A stretch of DNA of 64,000 nucleotides from Ochotona curzoniae (taxonomy: Eukaryota > Chordata > Mammalia > Lagomorpha > Ochotonidae). The notes beneath the pieces were generated by a model. That model saw only the letters and a program-made list of their open reading frames with translations, was not told the origin of the DNA and made no database searches. The position numbers and the translations under genes are program-made. Below are positions 45,860-56,132 of this stretch, piece after piece; the first letter of the stretch is position 1; the number at the start of each line of letters is the position of its first letter. The DNA lies in NCBI RefSeq assembly GCF_017591425.1, contig NW_024465751.1, positions 5,828,001 to 5,892,000 of the forward strand, read 5' to 3'.

Positions 45860-46191
45860 GCATTTGCATAACACAAAACTAACCATTTCAGCATATACAA
45901 TGTCATGGCCATTAATCCATTCACAATATTGTGCAACCACCACCTCTATCTAGTTCCAACATATTTCCATCAGCCCAAAATAAAACCATGTGACCATTAA
46001 CCAGCTGCTTCCTCGACATCTCCAATCACCAATCCACTTTCTATCTTTATAGATTTGCTTATTCTGAATATTTCATAAAAATGGAAGCAGACAAGACTTG
46101 ACCTTCTGCATCTAGCTTTTTTCCCAACACAATGTTTCCGAGGTTAACTGTATTATAACACATATCACTGACTATTCTTTTGCATGCAATC
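45860..46191 (-). mobile_element. L1M-type 3' fragment, antisense, segment 1 of 4
   Basis: TACAATGTCATGGCCATTAATCC, ATTGTGCAACCACCACC, TTTCATAAAAATGGAAGCAG and CTTCTGCATCTAGCTTTTTTCCC match the antisense 3' end of old L1. The element continues after each of three SINE insertions. Confidence 0.75.
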
Positions 46192-46521
46192 ATTTTTTTT
46201 TAAAAGATTTATTTATTTATTGGAGAGTCAGATATACAGAGAGGAGAAGACACAGAGAGGAAGATCCTCCGTCCAGTGATTCGCTCCCCAAGTGAGTGCA
46301 ACGCCGGTGCTATGCCGATCCAGAAGGAGCCAGGAGCCTCTTACGGGTATCCCACACGGATACAGGGTCCCAAAGCTTTGGGCCGTCCTCGACTGCTTTC
46401 CCAGGTCACAAGCAGGGAGCTGGATGGGAAGTGGAGCTTCCGGGATTAGAACTGGCGCCCAAATGGGATTCCGGCAAGTTCAAGGTGAGGACTTCAGCCA
46501 CTAGGCCACACCACCGGGCCC
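46192..46521 (-). mobile_element. Young CSINE, full length, antisense, inserted in L1
   Basis: It runs on the + strand from TTTTTTTTTAAAAGATTTATTT to CACTAGGCCACACCACCGGGCCCC. ATGCAATC upstream and ATGTAATC downstream fit a short target duplication with one change. The sequence is close to the young copies at 48402 and 56133. Confidence 0.93.
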
Positions 46522-46529
46522 CATGTAAT

Positions 46530-46846
46530 CTTTTTTTTTAAGTATTTATTTGGAAGGCAAAATGGGGTCAGTGCCAGGTCACAGTGGGATAAATTCCTGG
46601 ATCCTCCATCCAGTGGTTCACTCCCCAAATGGTCACAATTTGCTGGGGCTGGGGCCAGGCTGAAGCTAAGAGCCCAGACTCCACTTGGGTCTCCCAAGAG
46701 CGGCAGAGGCCCGAGTACTCGGGCTGCCTTCTGCTGTTTTCTCAGGCAGATCAGCTGGACGCTAGGTCAGAAGCAGAGCAGCTAGGACCTTAACTAGTGC
46801 TCGCTTATGGTATGCTGGTATTGCTGCACCAAAATGCCAGTTCCTG
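46530..46846 (-). mobile_element. Old CSINE, antisense, inserted in L1
   Basis: TTTTTTTTAAGTATTTATTTGG, CCAGTGGTTCACTCCCCAAATGG, GGTCTCCCAAGAGCGGCAG, GACGCTAGGTCAGAAGC and GGTATTGCTGCACCAAAATGCC show the older CSINE form. It lies right beside the younger copy, and both sit within one L1. Confidence 0.87.
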
Positions 46847-47297
46847 GCAAATCAATCTTTATCCACTCTTCCTTTAAGGAACATGGGACTTTCACATTGC
46901 TTCTGTTTATCCATAACTCACTGCTATGAACATTTGTGTACATGTTTCTACATGAACATACATGTTCAAGTCTGTTACCCACATACATAGCAGTGGAACT
47001 GGGGATCCCACAGTAATTGCATATTTAACGTTTTCAGGAATCACCAAGCTAATGGTCACTTAAGTTGTTCCTTTTGCATTCCCACCACAGCTAAAGACGG
47101 CTCCAATGTCTCCATATTTCTGCCAACACAGGATTTTCTATATTTTATTCTTCCGTTATAACCCCCCTAGTAGGTATAAATAGATATCGCTCAGTTTTAA
47201 TTCATATCTCCCCAAGAGAAAATATCGAGCATCTTTTCATACGTCTGGTGACTATCTGTAATAGCTCTCTAGAAAAACATGCAAGAGTTCTGCCAAC
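46847..47297 (-). mobile_element. L1M-type 3' fragment, antisense, segments 2-3
   Basis: CTGTTTATCCATAACTCACTGC, ATGAACATTTGTGTACATGTTTC, AGCAGTGGAACTGGGGATC, TGCATTCCCACCACAGC, GAGCATCTTTTCATACGTC and CTGGTGACTATCTGTAATAGC follow the L1 antisense consensus ('gtttatccattcatc...gctatgaacattcgtgtac...ggagtggaattgctggg'). All frames are broken. Confidence 0.85.
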
Positions 47298-47549
47298 ACT
47301 TTTTAAATTGAGAGCAAGATCTTTCATCTGAAGGTTGATGCCTCAAATGCCCACAGCCACCGAAGGAGGCCAAGCCAGAGCCAAGAGAGGCAGCAGGAAC
47401 TCACTGCTCTGCCAGGGACTCAACTTGAAGCACCCACTGGCACCCAGGGAACCAGGTAGGAAATGGAACCAGACCTCAAAGCCAGTGACTCCCACACAGG
47501 AAGCAAGCACTCCACAGCATCTTAATAACCACCAAGCCAAATGCCCACC
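47298..47549 (-). mobile_element. Old CSINE, antisense, inserted in L1
   Basis: TTTTTAAATTGAGAGCAAGATC, AGCCAAGAGAGGCAGCAGG, CTCCCACACAGGAAGCAAGC and AATAACCACCAAGCCAAATGCCCACCC match the lagomorph-wide CSINE form, with deletions. Confidence 0.72.
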
Positions 47550-47625
47550 CTGCTTTCTCATTTTTAATCGCAACCTTTGTTTTCTTGTTGAGTCCTTTAC
47601 TGTCTTTAGAAAATGGATGGAAAAT
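47550..47625 (-). mobile_element. L1M-type fragment, antisense, segment 4
   Basis: TTTGTTTTCTTGTTGAGTCC and TTTACTGTCTTTAG resume the antisense L1 sequence after the third SINE. The end is not clear. Confidence 0.5.
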
Positions 47626-48305
47626 TCACACACTTCTTCATCACACAGAGGCAGGGGTGAAGTGAGGCAGCCCGGCTGCAGGGTCCTGCCCACAAACCCA
47701 GAGTGGGCAGGGATCTATGTGTGCCCCCCAGTGCACTTGCAGAAGCTGCTGGGTGTCTGGAGGACATCTAGGACAGAGCTCAGAGCCCAGGCAGAAGTGG
47801 AAAGGTTGCCGACCACTTCACAGCACTCAGACCCTCGTGGAGTGTGAGTAGGTAATCATAGGGACTCAGGGACCAGCTGTTTTCCAATTCCCCAGCACAC
47901 AGGGAGGAGGAAGTGTGCACAAAGGGGAGAGTTAGATGAGCAGAAGGGAGTGCTGGACTAGGGAGACTGACCTGGCAGTCAGAGGACACTTGGCAAGGTG
48001 CAGCCAGCACCTAGCCCAGCACCCATGCCTAGGATTTCAGACCTCACAGCCCCATTCCCCATGGAAACATGTTCTTCACTGAAGAGAGGGATGCGTCAAT
48101 GTCACACGCAGCCTGGCACTAACCCTGATGTGGTACGGTACCCAACACCGACAGCACACAATGTCTTGGCCAGCAGGTCGTGCTGAGTACACAGAGGTGC
48201 TGGATGAGTCACCGGGGGGGTGGCTAGGAAGGGGACTTGGGCACGGCCCTGAGGAGTCCACGCCTGGTAAAGAGGGCACTGGGCAAAGCTCTCCCTCTGA
48301 GTCAA
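47626..48305. other. Unique sequence, nothing recognised
   Basis: No exon or repeat family is recognised. Confidence 0.45.
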
Positions 48306-48390
48306 AGTGAAGCAGTGGACGGCAGATCTTTATGACTCTCCTTTCTTCTGTAAATCTGCCTTGCAAGTAAAAAATAAAATAAAGCTTTAA
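48306..48390 (+). mobile_element. CSINE, 3' fragment, sense
   Basis: GTGAAGCAGTGGACGGCAGATC, CTTTCTTCTGTAAATCTGCC and AAATAAAATAAAGCTTT are the last ~85 bases of a CSINE. Its A-tail became the landing site for the next element. Confidence 0.75.
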
Positions 48391-48401
48391 AAAAAATTTA
48401 A

Positions 48402-48711
48402 GGGCCCGGCACAGTGGCGCAGTGGTTAAGGTCCTCACCTTACACGCCCGGGATCCCATATGGGCGCCGGTTCTATCCCGGCAGCCCCGCTTCCCTTCCA
48501 GCTCCCTGCTTGTGGCCCGGGAAAGCAGTCGAGGACGGCCCAAAGCTTTGGGATCCTGCACCCACGTGGGAGACCCGGAAGAGGCTCCTGGCTTCGGATC
48601 GGCATAGCACCGGCCGTTGCGCTCACTTGGGGAGTGAATCATCAGACAGAAGATCTTCCTCTCTGTCTCTCCTCTCTGTATATCTGCCTTTCTAATAAAA
48701 ATAAATCTTTA
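48402..48711 (+). mobile_element. Young CSINE, full length, sense
   Basis: The head GGGCCCGGCACAGTGGCGC with A-box-like TGGCGCAGTGG, then CTCACCTTACACGCCCGGG, a B-box-like GGTTCTATCCC one base shorter than usual, GGATCGGCATAGCACCGGCC and AATAAAAATAAATC. The 13-bp word AAAAAAAATTTAA lies on both sides, though the A-rich site makes the exact duplication length uncertain. One of the least diverged copies here. Confidence 0.95.
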
Positions 48712-48904
48712 AAAAAAATTTAAAAGGCTATATTTGGAGCCAGTTCATTTGGTTTGAATCTCATTCCACCACTGATTATGTCCTGCACAGTCCTTAGCTT
48801 CTCGGAGCTTCTTTCCCTCGAGTTTCACAGTGGGCAACACAAGAAGGCAACTCAAGAAGACTGGCTGCCTGCCCCGGGCACAGGACAGTCACCTGGCGGA
48901 CTCC
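48712..48904. other. Possible MIR 5' half at 48735-48840
   Basis: GGAGCCAGTTCATTTGGTTTGAATCTCATTCC resembles a MIR head and B box in sense orientation. It is too diverged for certainty. Confidence 0.4.
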
Positions 48905-49080
48905 TCCTGGGTTCTCACCCTCTTCTACTACTAACTTGCTACAGTCATGAGCAGAGGACCTAACCTCTTTGAACCTCAGTTTCCTTACCTGTGAAATGGG
49001 ACCTGTGATAATGGTGCCATACTCATGGAGCAGTTGCCTATGTGACATGAATTAACACATATGATCCACTTTAGTTGATG
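48905..49080 (+). repeat. MIR SINE, sense
   Basis: GGACCTAACCTCTTTGAACCTCAGTTTCCTTACCTGTGAAATGGGACC, ATAATGGTGCC and ATTAACACATATGATCC match the MIR core and 3' half very well. Confidence 0.75.
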
Positions 49081-50275
49081 CCCAAGAGTGTTCAAAAGTC
49101 TCGTGGTTATCTGAAGCTGTCAAGCAAGACAACCCATCTTTTCTACCACTCTCCATGAGGTGCAAGGTCTGCACAGTATGCCAAATGCTGGCTCCAGATG
49201 AATGGACTGCCGCACAGAGTTTTAAAACAGGCGGAAAATTAATGCTGCACTCAAAACAAAGAGAAGAACCTGGCCTACAGGCTCACCTGACTCGAACCCA
49301 GGCCTTGGCCAGAAATTATTACCCCCTTCCCCATACAGTCCCTCCCCTAAAGAGAACCTCACCCTTTCTTTATCCGTCACTAAACCGCACCACCCATCAC
49401 CCTGTGGCGAGCTTCAGTTAAAACAGTTTGTGGAGTTCAGAGTAGTTGTTTCTGTCTGTGCCCAAGATAACAGAAGCCTGAATCCACCAGCAGCCAGGAT
49501 GTCGCAGCCATTCAGGACTTCTGCTCTCAACAGGAAAGTTCCTACTTGCCCAAACAGCATCCCAAGCAGCCAAGAAGAGAATGGCATGGTGGGCTATGCG
49601 TGCCCTTAGACACAGGCTGGGTGAAGTCTGCATTCCACAGCTGGGCCTGAGGCAAAGCCCTGGAATCCACATCTGGACAGGGCCCAGAGCAAGGAGCTGC
49701 CCTGCACTGCACCTGCCACACAGCAGTCTGTTTCTTACAGCTTCAGTTATTCATGGTTGGTGGCTGCAGGCCTCTCTACGGTCATGTTGTGCACGATGGA
49801 GAAAGCCCGCTCAGGGGCAGTGGCAGCCACAACGTTCTCAGAGTGGAGCTCTCAGGACAGCCATGTCCAGAGCAAGCAAACCCGGCGGCAGACAAGAGAG
49901 AACACATGCCAGGACAGGGCCGAGTCTGGGAACATCAGCTCTGGTCCCCTTCCTGTCGACCTCCATGGGGTCACTCTGTGGTTCAGTGCAGAACAGCGAG
50001 ACGGTGTCTAAGGGCCCAGTGTGCCACAGATTCTGAGCCTCTGGAATTGGCAAACCATGAGCGGCTGTAGCACGGTCCATGCGCCCAGGGCTTCTAGTAA
50101 CAAAGGTCACCTGCCTATATGTTAGGACAGGAAGGCCTGAAGGCAACCTCAGGTGCCCTGCGCCATTCAGTCAACCGCTCCTTCGTACACTCCTGCTCTC
50201 TCAGTCTGCAACCCTCAGATGTCCCACTTCCTCCCATCCCCTGAGCAGGTTAAAGCGATTAAGTACACAAGTGCT
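49081..50275. other. Mostly unique sequence, no gene recognised
   Basis: At 49210-49310 an antisense MIR trace is possible (TTTTAAAACAGGCGGAAAATTAATGC, ending ACTCGAACCCAGGCC). No exon is recognised in the rest, including the 151-codon frame at 49581-50036. Confidence 0.42.
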
Positions 50276-50533
50276 GGGGCCAATCCAGTGGCAAAGCTAG
50301 CTAATCCTCTGCCTGTGGCACCAGCATCCCTTATGTATACCAATTTGGGTCTTGACTGCTCCACTTCTGATCCAGTTTATGCCTGGGAAGGCAGCAGAGG
50401 ATGGTCAAAAGCCTTGGGCCCCTGCAGCCACATGGGAGATCTGAAAAAAGTTCCTAGCTTCCCATCAGCTCAGCTACAGCCATCACAGGCAGCTGGGAAA
50501 TAAACCAGCACACAGAAGACCTTTCTCTCTCTC
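50276..50533 (+). mobile_element. Old CSINE, sense, 5' part of a split element
   Basis: GGGGCCAATCCAGTGGC head, CCCTTATGTATACCAATTTGG, CTGCTCCACTTCTGATCC, CACATGGGAGATCTG and CTTTCTCTCTCTC. It is interrupted in its CT-rich 3' third by a younger antisense SINE and resumes at 50878. Confidence 0.9.
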
Positions 50534-50877
50534 GTTTTTTATTTTAATAATTTATTTACTTTCATTGCAAAGTCAGATATACAGAGAGGAGAAGAAAAAA
50601 AAGAGAGAGAGGAAGATCTTCTGTCCGATGATTCACTCCCCAAGTGAGCGCAACGGCCGATGCTATGCCGATCCGAAGCCAGGAGCCAGGAGCCTCCTCC
50701 AGGTCTCCCACACGGGTGCAGGATCCCAAGGCTTTGGGCCGTCCTCAACTGCTATCCCAGGTTACAGAGAGGAAGCTGGATGGGAAGTGGGGCTGCCAGG
50801 ATTAGAACCAGCACCCATATGGGATCCTGGTGTATGAAAGGTGAGGACTTTAGCCACTAGGCTACTGTGCCAGGTCC
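50534..50877 (-). mobile_element. Young CSINE, antisense, nested in the previous SINE
   Basis: TTTTTTATTTTAATAATTTATTTAC, GCAAAGTCAGATATACAGAGAGG, a purine-rich expansion, AGCGCAACGGCCGATGC, ATGCCGATCCGAAGCC, GCACCCATATGGGATCC and GGCTACTGTGCCAGGTCC. It is close to the young subfamily, though its head is slightly altered. Confidence 0.93.
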
Positions 50878-50943
50878 AATGTCTCTTTTTTTCTCTCCAG
50901 TCTCTGTAGTATCTGTCTTTTAAATAAAAACAAACAAATATTG
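50878..50943 (+). mobile_element. CSINE, sense, 3' part of the split element
   Basis: TCTCTTTTTTTCTCTCCAG, ATCTGTCTTTTAAATAAAAAC and an AAACAAACAAAC tail complete the element at 50276-50533. Confidence 0.85.
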
Positions 50944-51004
50944 AAAAACAAACAAACAACAAAAGGCGTACATGCTGTAACTACACTGGTAGGACTGGAA
51001 AAAT

Positions 51005-51215
51005 AGCAGGGCCACTTTTCACTGAGTAACCTCAGATACTAGGTTTCTCCTCTCCAGTCTTCCATTTTCTATTTGTAAAGGGGTGCTAATTATATATATT
51101 TACCACTTAGGATTATTATGGGAAGTAAATTACATAACAAGTGAGGCCTTATCCAAATCTCTGAGAACCTAATAAGAATAGATAATGTCAGTGGTGATTA
51201 TTAGTTACTAATCTA
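51005..51215 (+). repeat. MIR SINE, sense
   Basis: TCACTGAGTAACCTCAGATAC, TCTTCCATTTTCTATTTGTAAAGGGG, TAGGATTATTATGGGAAGTAAATTAC and a tail with AGTGGTGATTATTAG follow MIR from the core to the end. Confidence 0.68.
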
Positions 51216-51332
51216 ATTATGGCCATCAGGAAGTCACTGAATTTCACTGCTCTGACTGGTACGGCCTCCTTCATGTGTGTGGAACAGAGGTTTACCAGCA
51301 AGAAAACACAATGAAAAAAAAAGCAGGTAGAA

Positions 51333-51674
51333 GGGCCCAGCATGATGGCCCAGTGGCTAAATCTTCGCCGTGCATGCGCCAGGATCCCAAATGGGCACGC
51401 ACCGGTTCATGTCCTGGCTGCTCCACTTTCCTTCCAGCTCTCTATCTGTGGCCTGGGAAAGCAATACAGGATGGCCCAAAGCCTTGGGACCCAGCATCTG
51501 CATAGGAGACTCAGAAAAAGATCCTGGCTCCTGGCTTTGGATTGGCTCAGCTCCAAACTTTGGCTGATTCCCCAGCACTTGGAGAGTGAACCAGTGGATG
51601 GAAGATCTTTCTCTATCTCCTTTTCTCTGTAAATCTGCATTTCCAATAAAAATAAATAAATCTTTAAAAAAGAA
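51333..51674 (+). mobile_element. CSINE, full length, sense
   Basis: GGGCCCAGCATGATGGCCC head, GCCAGGATCCCAAATGGGC, GGTTCATGTCCTGGCTGC, CCAGCTCTCTATCTGTGGCC, GATCCTGGCTCCTGGC, GGAGAGTGAACCAGTGG, and AATAAAAATAAATAAATC with an A-rich tail. Intermediate age. Confidence 0.93.
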
Positions 51675-52384
51675 AATCAAAGGTAGGGAGGAAGTCAGCT
51701 TCCTACCCTTGCGATCCTTTCCTCAGGCTCTCACACCACCCCACCAACAGAGGTTGCGGTTCCAGCCTGCAGGAGAGGATCCCAAGCTCAGAGAGGGCCA
51801 GGCAGCAGGATTGTTCCCCAACCAGTCACTGGATTACAGAACAAAAGCAAGCATCTCTCAAGGGCTCAGCTGCTCAACGTACTCCTAAGAGCCTTTCCCA
51901 TGTACATGCTCCCTCCATCCAGCCCCTCCCAGCCCTCTGCCTGACCAGCAGTGGCCCGGGATCAAGGTGGATCCTGCTGACTGCTCTTACAGCCCAGCCT
52001 TGTAAAGCTGACCTCTGCAGAGTCAGGACAGACACTAGCAGAGAGATACTCCCTTGGGGACCCAGGGCTGACCCAGCACATGCTCAACCTCCACACGACT
52101 GACTGCTACAAAAACTGCCTCCCCATCTAGATCCGTTTCAACTCCACAATCTGACGAAGAAAACCACCAATACCCCACCCCTGTTTGATGTCCAAATTTT
52201 TCAACAAATATGTTCCTAGGAAGCCTGCACTGCTGTCATCTGCTGGTGCCTCTTTTCTCTTCCTCACCCTAGGGCCTCTGTCTGAACCACTCACTTACCT
52301 TTTCAGAGCCTCCCCAAATCACATCCCTGTACCCACTCTGTGCAATACCCATGGCCCCAGGAGCCATGGGACTCTAAAAGCACA

Positions 52385-52385
<1 letters not shown>
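51675..52385. other. Unique sequence, nothing recognised
   Basis: No exon or repeat family is recognised. Confidence 0.45.

Positions 52386-52433
<48 letters not shown>
52386..52433 (+). repeat. (AC)24 microsatellite
   Basis: About 48 uninterrupted bases of AC, followed by AAAACATTC. The length predicts allelic variability. The poly-His/Thr frame through it is an artefact. Confidence 0.98.
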
Positions 52434-52436
<3 letters not shown>

Positions 52437-53607
52437 CATTCACTTAGAGCTCCCGCAACACAAGTACTGTATTCACTCCCTCTTTGCAGCTGGGGAAACT
52501 GAGGCTCACAGAAAGACCCTGACCTACTCTCTCTTTGAAAACCATCAGAACATTTGGCATGACTGTGCTGCTGTTTCACCTGGTCTGGGGATGCCAGAGT
52601 CACAGGTAGTGGCTTTACTCACCACGCTACAACACCAGCCCTGAGCTGGGCCCATCTTTACAAAGTGGACCACACCTGGAGCTTTAGCAAGCAACACTCC
52701 ACAGGCTTGCAAGAGACACAGATGTCCAGCCAACCACCTGGAAGAGAGCAAAGGCCAAGTGTCTGTGAGTTAAGAGAATGGAAACACCAACCGAGCCAAG
52801 AAGTCAGACCCCAGAGCTAGGCACAAAGTCAGCACAGAGTGCAGCCTGGGAGGAAAGACAGAGTCTGAGAGCCACAGCCTCTCCCACCTCCAGGGCCTGT
52901 GACAGCAGCCGCTGCTTTGCACCTGCAGACCCCAAGCAGCACTTCCATCTATCACCCCTAGCATCTTCCCACCCAGCTCACAGTGAGCCAGGATGCCAGC
53001 CGTCCTCAGAGTCTCTCTAGAGGTAACTGACAATGGGCATGTTCCATCAGAAACTCCCCCCTGCCCCTGCCTGAAAATTAGGACAGAGCTGGAAGAACAG
53101 TGAGCACTCACACAGGCACAAACACGGAGGACTCATGCACCTGACAGCACCCACTTGGAAAACCTGCTGCTCTGGATGCCCTAAAGGATCACACACATGA
53201 GACCGCAGTTGGGTTGTACGGTGGAGTGGGACCACAAAGTTTGCCTCAACCTATGACCCAAAAAAAGGAAAAGAAAAAAAGATTCCAGAGAGATGAGGCA
53301 GCCATAAAACGCAGTCAGAGAATGCCCTGAAAGATGTACAGCCACAGCATAAGGGAAATGGAACTTCCTCCTTAGTCACTGGAGCTGGAACGCAACTCGG
53401 GGTCAGGTTGGCCACGGCATCAGCTGGCAGCCCTCTATCCTGAGGGCATTCATTGCTGTAAGGAAGCAACCAGGGTAGAAGCACACAGTTCTTTCTTTAG
53501 ATGCCACCCTTCCCCAACATGCTCTCTTCATGTTCTCCATAAAACCTTGACTTGTCAAATCTACAGCCCAGCACAAAGAACAAGGTCCTTGCAACCAGTG
53601 AGGGACT
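52434..53607. other. Mostly unique sequence; CSINE head fragment at 52560-52642
   Basis: At 52560-52642, CACAGGTAGTGGCTTTACTCACC followed by ACGCTACAACACCAGCCC is the reverse complement of an old CSINE head. At 52485-52530, GCTGGGGAAACTGAGGCTC is an antisense MIR core. An A-rich patch lies at 53259-53281. No exon is recognised. Confidence 0.5.
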
Positions 53608-53953
53608 GGGGCTGGGGCTGTGGCACAACAGGCTAGGAACCAGCATTTGTGGTGCTGGCATCCTGTATCACAACAATGGTTTAAGTGCCTGGTGCGCTCT
53701 ACTTCCCATTCAGAAACCTGCTAACATGCCTTGGAAGGCAGTGGAAGATGGTCCATATAGGTACTTGAGGCGCTGCAACCTACTTGGGAGACCAGGATGG
53801 AACTCCAGGCTCCTGGCTACAGCCTGGCCCCATCCTAGCTTTTGCAGACATTTGGAGAGTGTACCAGCAGAGAAAAGGTATCAATATCTTTCTCTTCATT
53901 TCCCTTCTGCCCATCACTGTGCCTTTGAAGTAAGTAATTTTAAAAAAATAAAA
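53608..53953 (+). mobile_element. Old CSINE, sense
   Basis: GGGGCTGGGGCTGTGGCAC head, TGCTGGCATCCTGTATC, AAACCTGCTAACATGCC, GGGAGACCAGGATGG, CTCCAGGCTCCTGGC, TTTGGAGAGTGTACCAGC and GTGCCTTTGAAGTAAG tail with AAAAAAATAAAAT. High divergence. Confidence 0.85.
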
Positions 53954-55209
53954 TGAGATGACAAGGAGCCTGTGAGATAACGCAATGGTATCACATGATC
54001 TTTGTGCAGCCCAGGCCTCCTGCCCCACATCCAAGGCATCAGCAGCACCGTGTGATAACCCAAAAGCTGAGGCAGCAGCCCGAGCTGCACGGCACTTGCC
54101 TTTTCTTCTCTTGTGCTGCCCACTCCACCCTCCCGCCTCTCCACAGCAGGCCGACAGAGCTGGGTGCAAAAGCCTGTCATCCTCAAAGTAAGCCCTCTGG
54201 CAGACTTTCAGAGACCTGGCATAAGAGCAAACCAGGGCCACCACTACCAGGCACAGGGATCCAGGCTCCGGCAAGCCTAAGGGCCTTCTCTGGCTTCTGC
54301 TGTCTGCCACGGACCACAGCCTGGCCATGGACAGCATAGAGTTTTGACATTTCTGGCCCATGAAGCAGGTAGCTTGGGAAGGCTAGACCCCTTAATCGCT
54401 CAGTGCCTACTATCCCCGAGCCTTTACCTTCAGATCATTTGGCATTTACCTCCTGGTGTTGCTGGGAGAATCATTTAAATTGTGGCAGAGAAGGCCTGCA
54501 GAAAAGGGCAGCAGTCACCCCAGAAGCAAGCCACCAGGCCTGCACAGCCACAACAATGCCCTCTTCCCTTAGATCTGTCAGAGAGCATGCAAAAAAGACT
54601 AAAGTATTGTGGGGCGCTCTGGTTCTCACAGTGCACCCCACATGCCCCTGTCTTCCCCTGCACAGAAGCAGGTGACGTCAGGCATATCCTCTAAGCCACC
54701 ACTCACCTCCCGATCACACTCTAGGGGTACAATCTGCTCCGTCTAAGCGGAACGTGCCCATCTCCCCTTCTGCCAGGGCGTCTGCTGCTGAGCAAACACT
54801 ACCCCAGGAAGGTGCAGCCCGCCAGTGCTTTCTGAATGCAAACTGCAATGTCAACTGGAAGCCTCGCAACCATTTGGAGGATTTATGTTGGTGCTAACTG
54901 AAGAACAAATGAAACCCCAGGAGTGGCTTAATTAACCCAGCACATATTGCCCAGGAATTCTCTTTCTATCTCATTTCAGCTCTCAAGGTTCTTTTCCTTA
55001 TCAACAAGGACAAAGAAATCTATAGGAAAAAGAATGTACCCCAGGTGGTCATTAGGACCTGTCCATTTGCAGGAAGATGAGTGGCCAGAGGCCAACTGTG
55101 CGACCACCTGCACGCTCCTCACCGTCTGAAGGGCTGTGGGAGCCCTCTGAGTGGTGCCAGAGTAAGACTAGGCTTCATCACCCAGTGCCCTTGGCCACTG
55201 GGCATAATA
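53954..55209. other. Unique sequence, no gene recognised
   Basis: No exon or repeat family is recognised. Bases 54840-55000 (TTGGAGGATTTATG, GTGGCTTAATTAACCC) have the look of conserved non-coding DNA but this cannot be shown from one sequence. Confidence 0.4.
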
Positions 55210-55345
55210 TTTTACTACAGCATCTGATCCAAACCTCAAACACTCCCTCACAGAACCTACCAGAACCTACTCTAAACCCCACTTTACACATGAAGAAATT
55301 AGGGTCAGTAAAGGTTAAATAACTGGCTTGATATCATGTCAACAA
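55210..55345 (-). repeat. MIR relic, antisense
   Basis: ATCCAAACCTCAAACACTCCC, CCACTTTACACATGAAGAAATTAGGGTC and AGTAAAGGTTAAATAACTGGC follow antisense MIR. An ACAGAACCTACC unit is duplicated at 55251-55268. Confidence 0.5.
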
Positions 55346-55439
55346 ATGACCATGCCAGCCCAATCAGGGCTGACTGCCTCTAGAGCCACTGGACTCTAAA
55401 GCATGTGACAGAAAAAACCCAGACTAAGAATAGAGAGGG

Positions 55440-55620
55440 AGACAGACTGGAACTCAGTTTCCTTAGCTGCACAATGGGAACAACCACTGAAGGTGCCACG
55501 GTGGATAAAGATGAGACCAGGTAAAATCCCAGGAGAGAACACCCACATGCTCCATGAGACTCATATGCACACGGCTTACATATGGTAGGGATGCAGCAAA
55601 TGCTAGCTAAATGGAAAGAC
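55440..55620 (+). repeat. MIR SINE, sense, 3' half
   Basis: GAACTCAGTTTCCTTAGCTGC followed by ACAATGGGAACAACC, and the end CACACGGCTTACATATGG plus TAGGGATGCAGCAAATGCTAGC, follow the MIR core and 3' end. Confidence 0.55.
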
Positions 55621-55649
55621 AATCAAGCAATGGGAAAATCATCCAGGGT

Positions 55650-56115
55650 TGTAGAGATGGTTTCCCCAAATGAGAACTGCCGATGATATAGTCTTAGGGC
55701 ACACAGTAGGCAGTTAGTTCTGAGTCATGAGTTACAAAGCCACCCTTGCCCACCTATATGTCAAAGGACAAGTACCCATCATTACCTGGGACCTGAGGGG
55801 GAGGGCTGGTTGTGTTGTATGCCCACTGTCCTTTCAAGCCCCCTTAAAAGTCCACGCTGGGGAGGGGCTTGGTCTCTTGGTCGTGTGCTTCACCACAAGT
55901 GCTTCATCTCCTGCAAGCCCTGAGCTCTGGCTCCTGGCCATTCACACACTTACTTGCTCTCTGGCTTCCTGTGGATGGACTCTGAGGACAGAGGTAGAAA
56001 TTGTTCTTCCTTACCCCTTCTGGCTCATTTTCCCTGAACATGATCCACCTATGTGTATTCCTCACCCTCTGAATAAACTTTACCACTTGCATAAGCCATG
56101 TTGGTGTCAGTGCTT
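55650..56115 (+). mobile_element. Putative solo retroviral LTR, sense (ends approximate)
   Basis: The segment has an LTR-like order: a TATA-like CCCTTAAAAGTCC at about 55840, GGGAGGGGCTTGGTCTC just downstream where transcription could start, and a polyadenylation signal CTGAATAAAC about 230 bases later, followed by CATGTTGGTGTCAGTG. No gag, pol, env or primer-binding site adjoins it, so it would be a solo LTR of an old endogenous retrovirus. The 5' boundary is a guess. It could instead be the 3' end of an unknown transcript. Confidence 0.45.
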
Positions 56116-56132
56116 AAAATGCTTTTTAAGTG

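Noticed and set aside
47335..47847. 170-codon plus-strand open frame
   Set aside because: Its first part lies in an antisense CSINE and then crosses L1 sequence.
48402..48480. Functional tRNA gene, because A- and B-box-like motifs are present
   Set aside because: No tRNA cloverleaf is kept. The motifs belong to the tRNA-derived head of the SINE.
48076..48642. 188-codon minus-strand open frame
   Set aside because: Most of it is antisense CSINE sequence. The same peptide motifs recur wherever young CSINEs occur.
52185..52502. Frame with a His-Thr repeat
   Set aside because: Produced by the (AC)24 microsatellite.
53780..54361. 193-codon minus-strand open frame
   Set aside because: Its C-terminal part is an old CSINE read backwards, and the rest is not recognisable.
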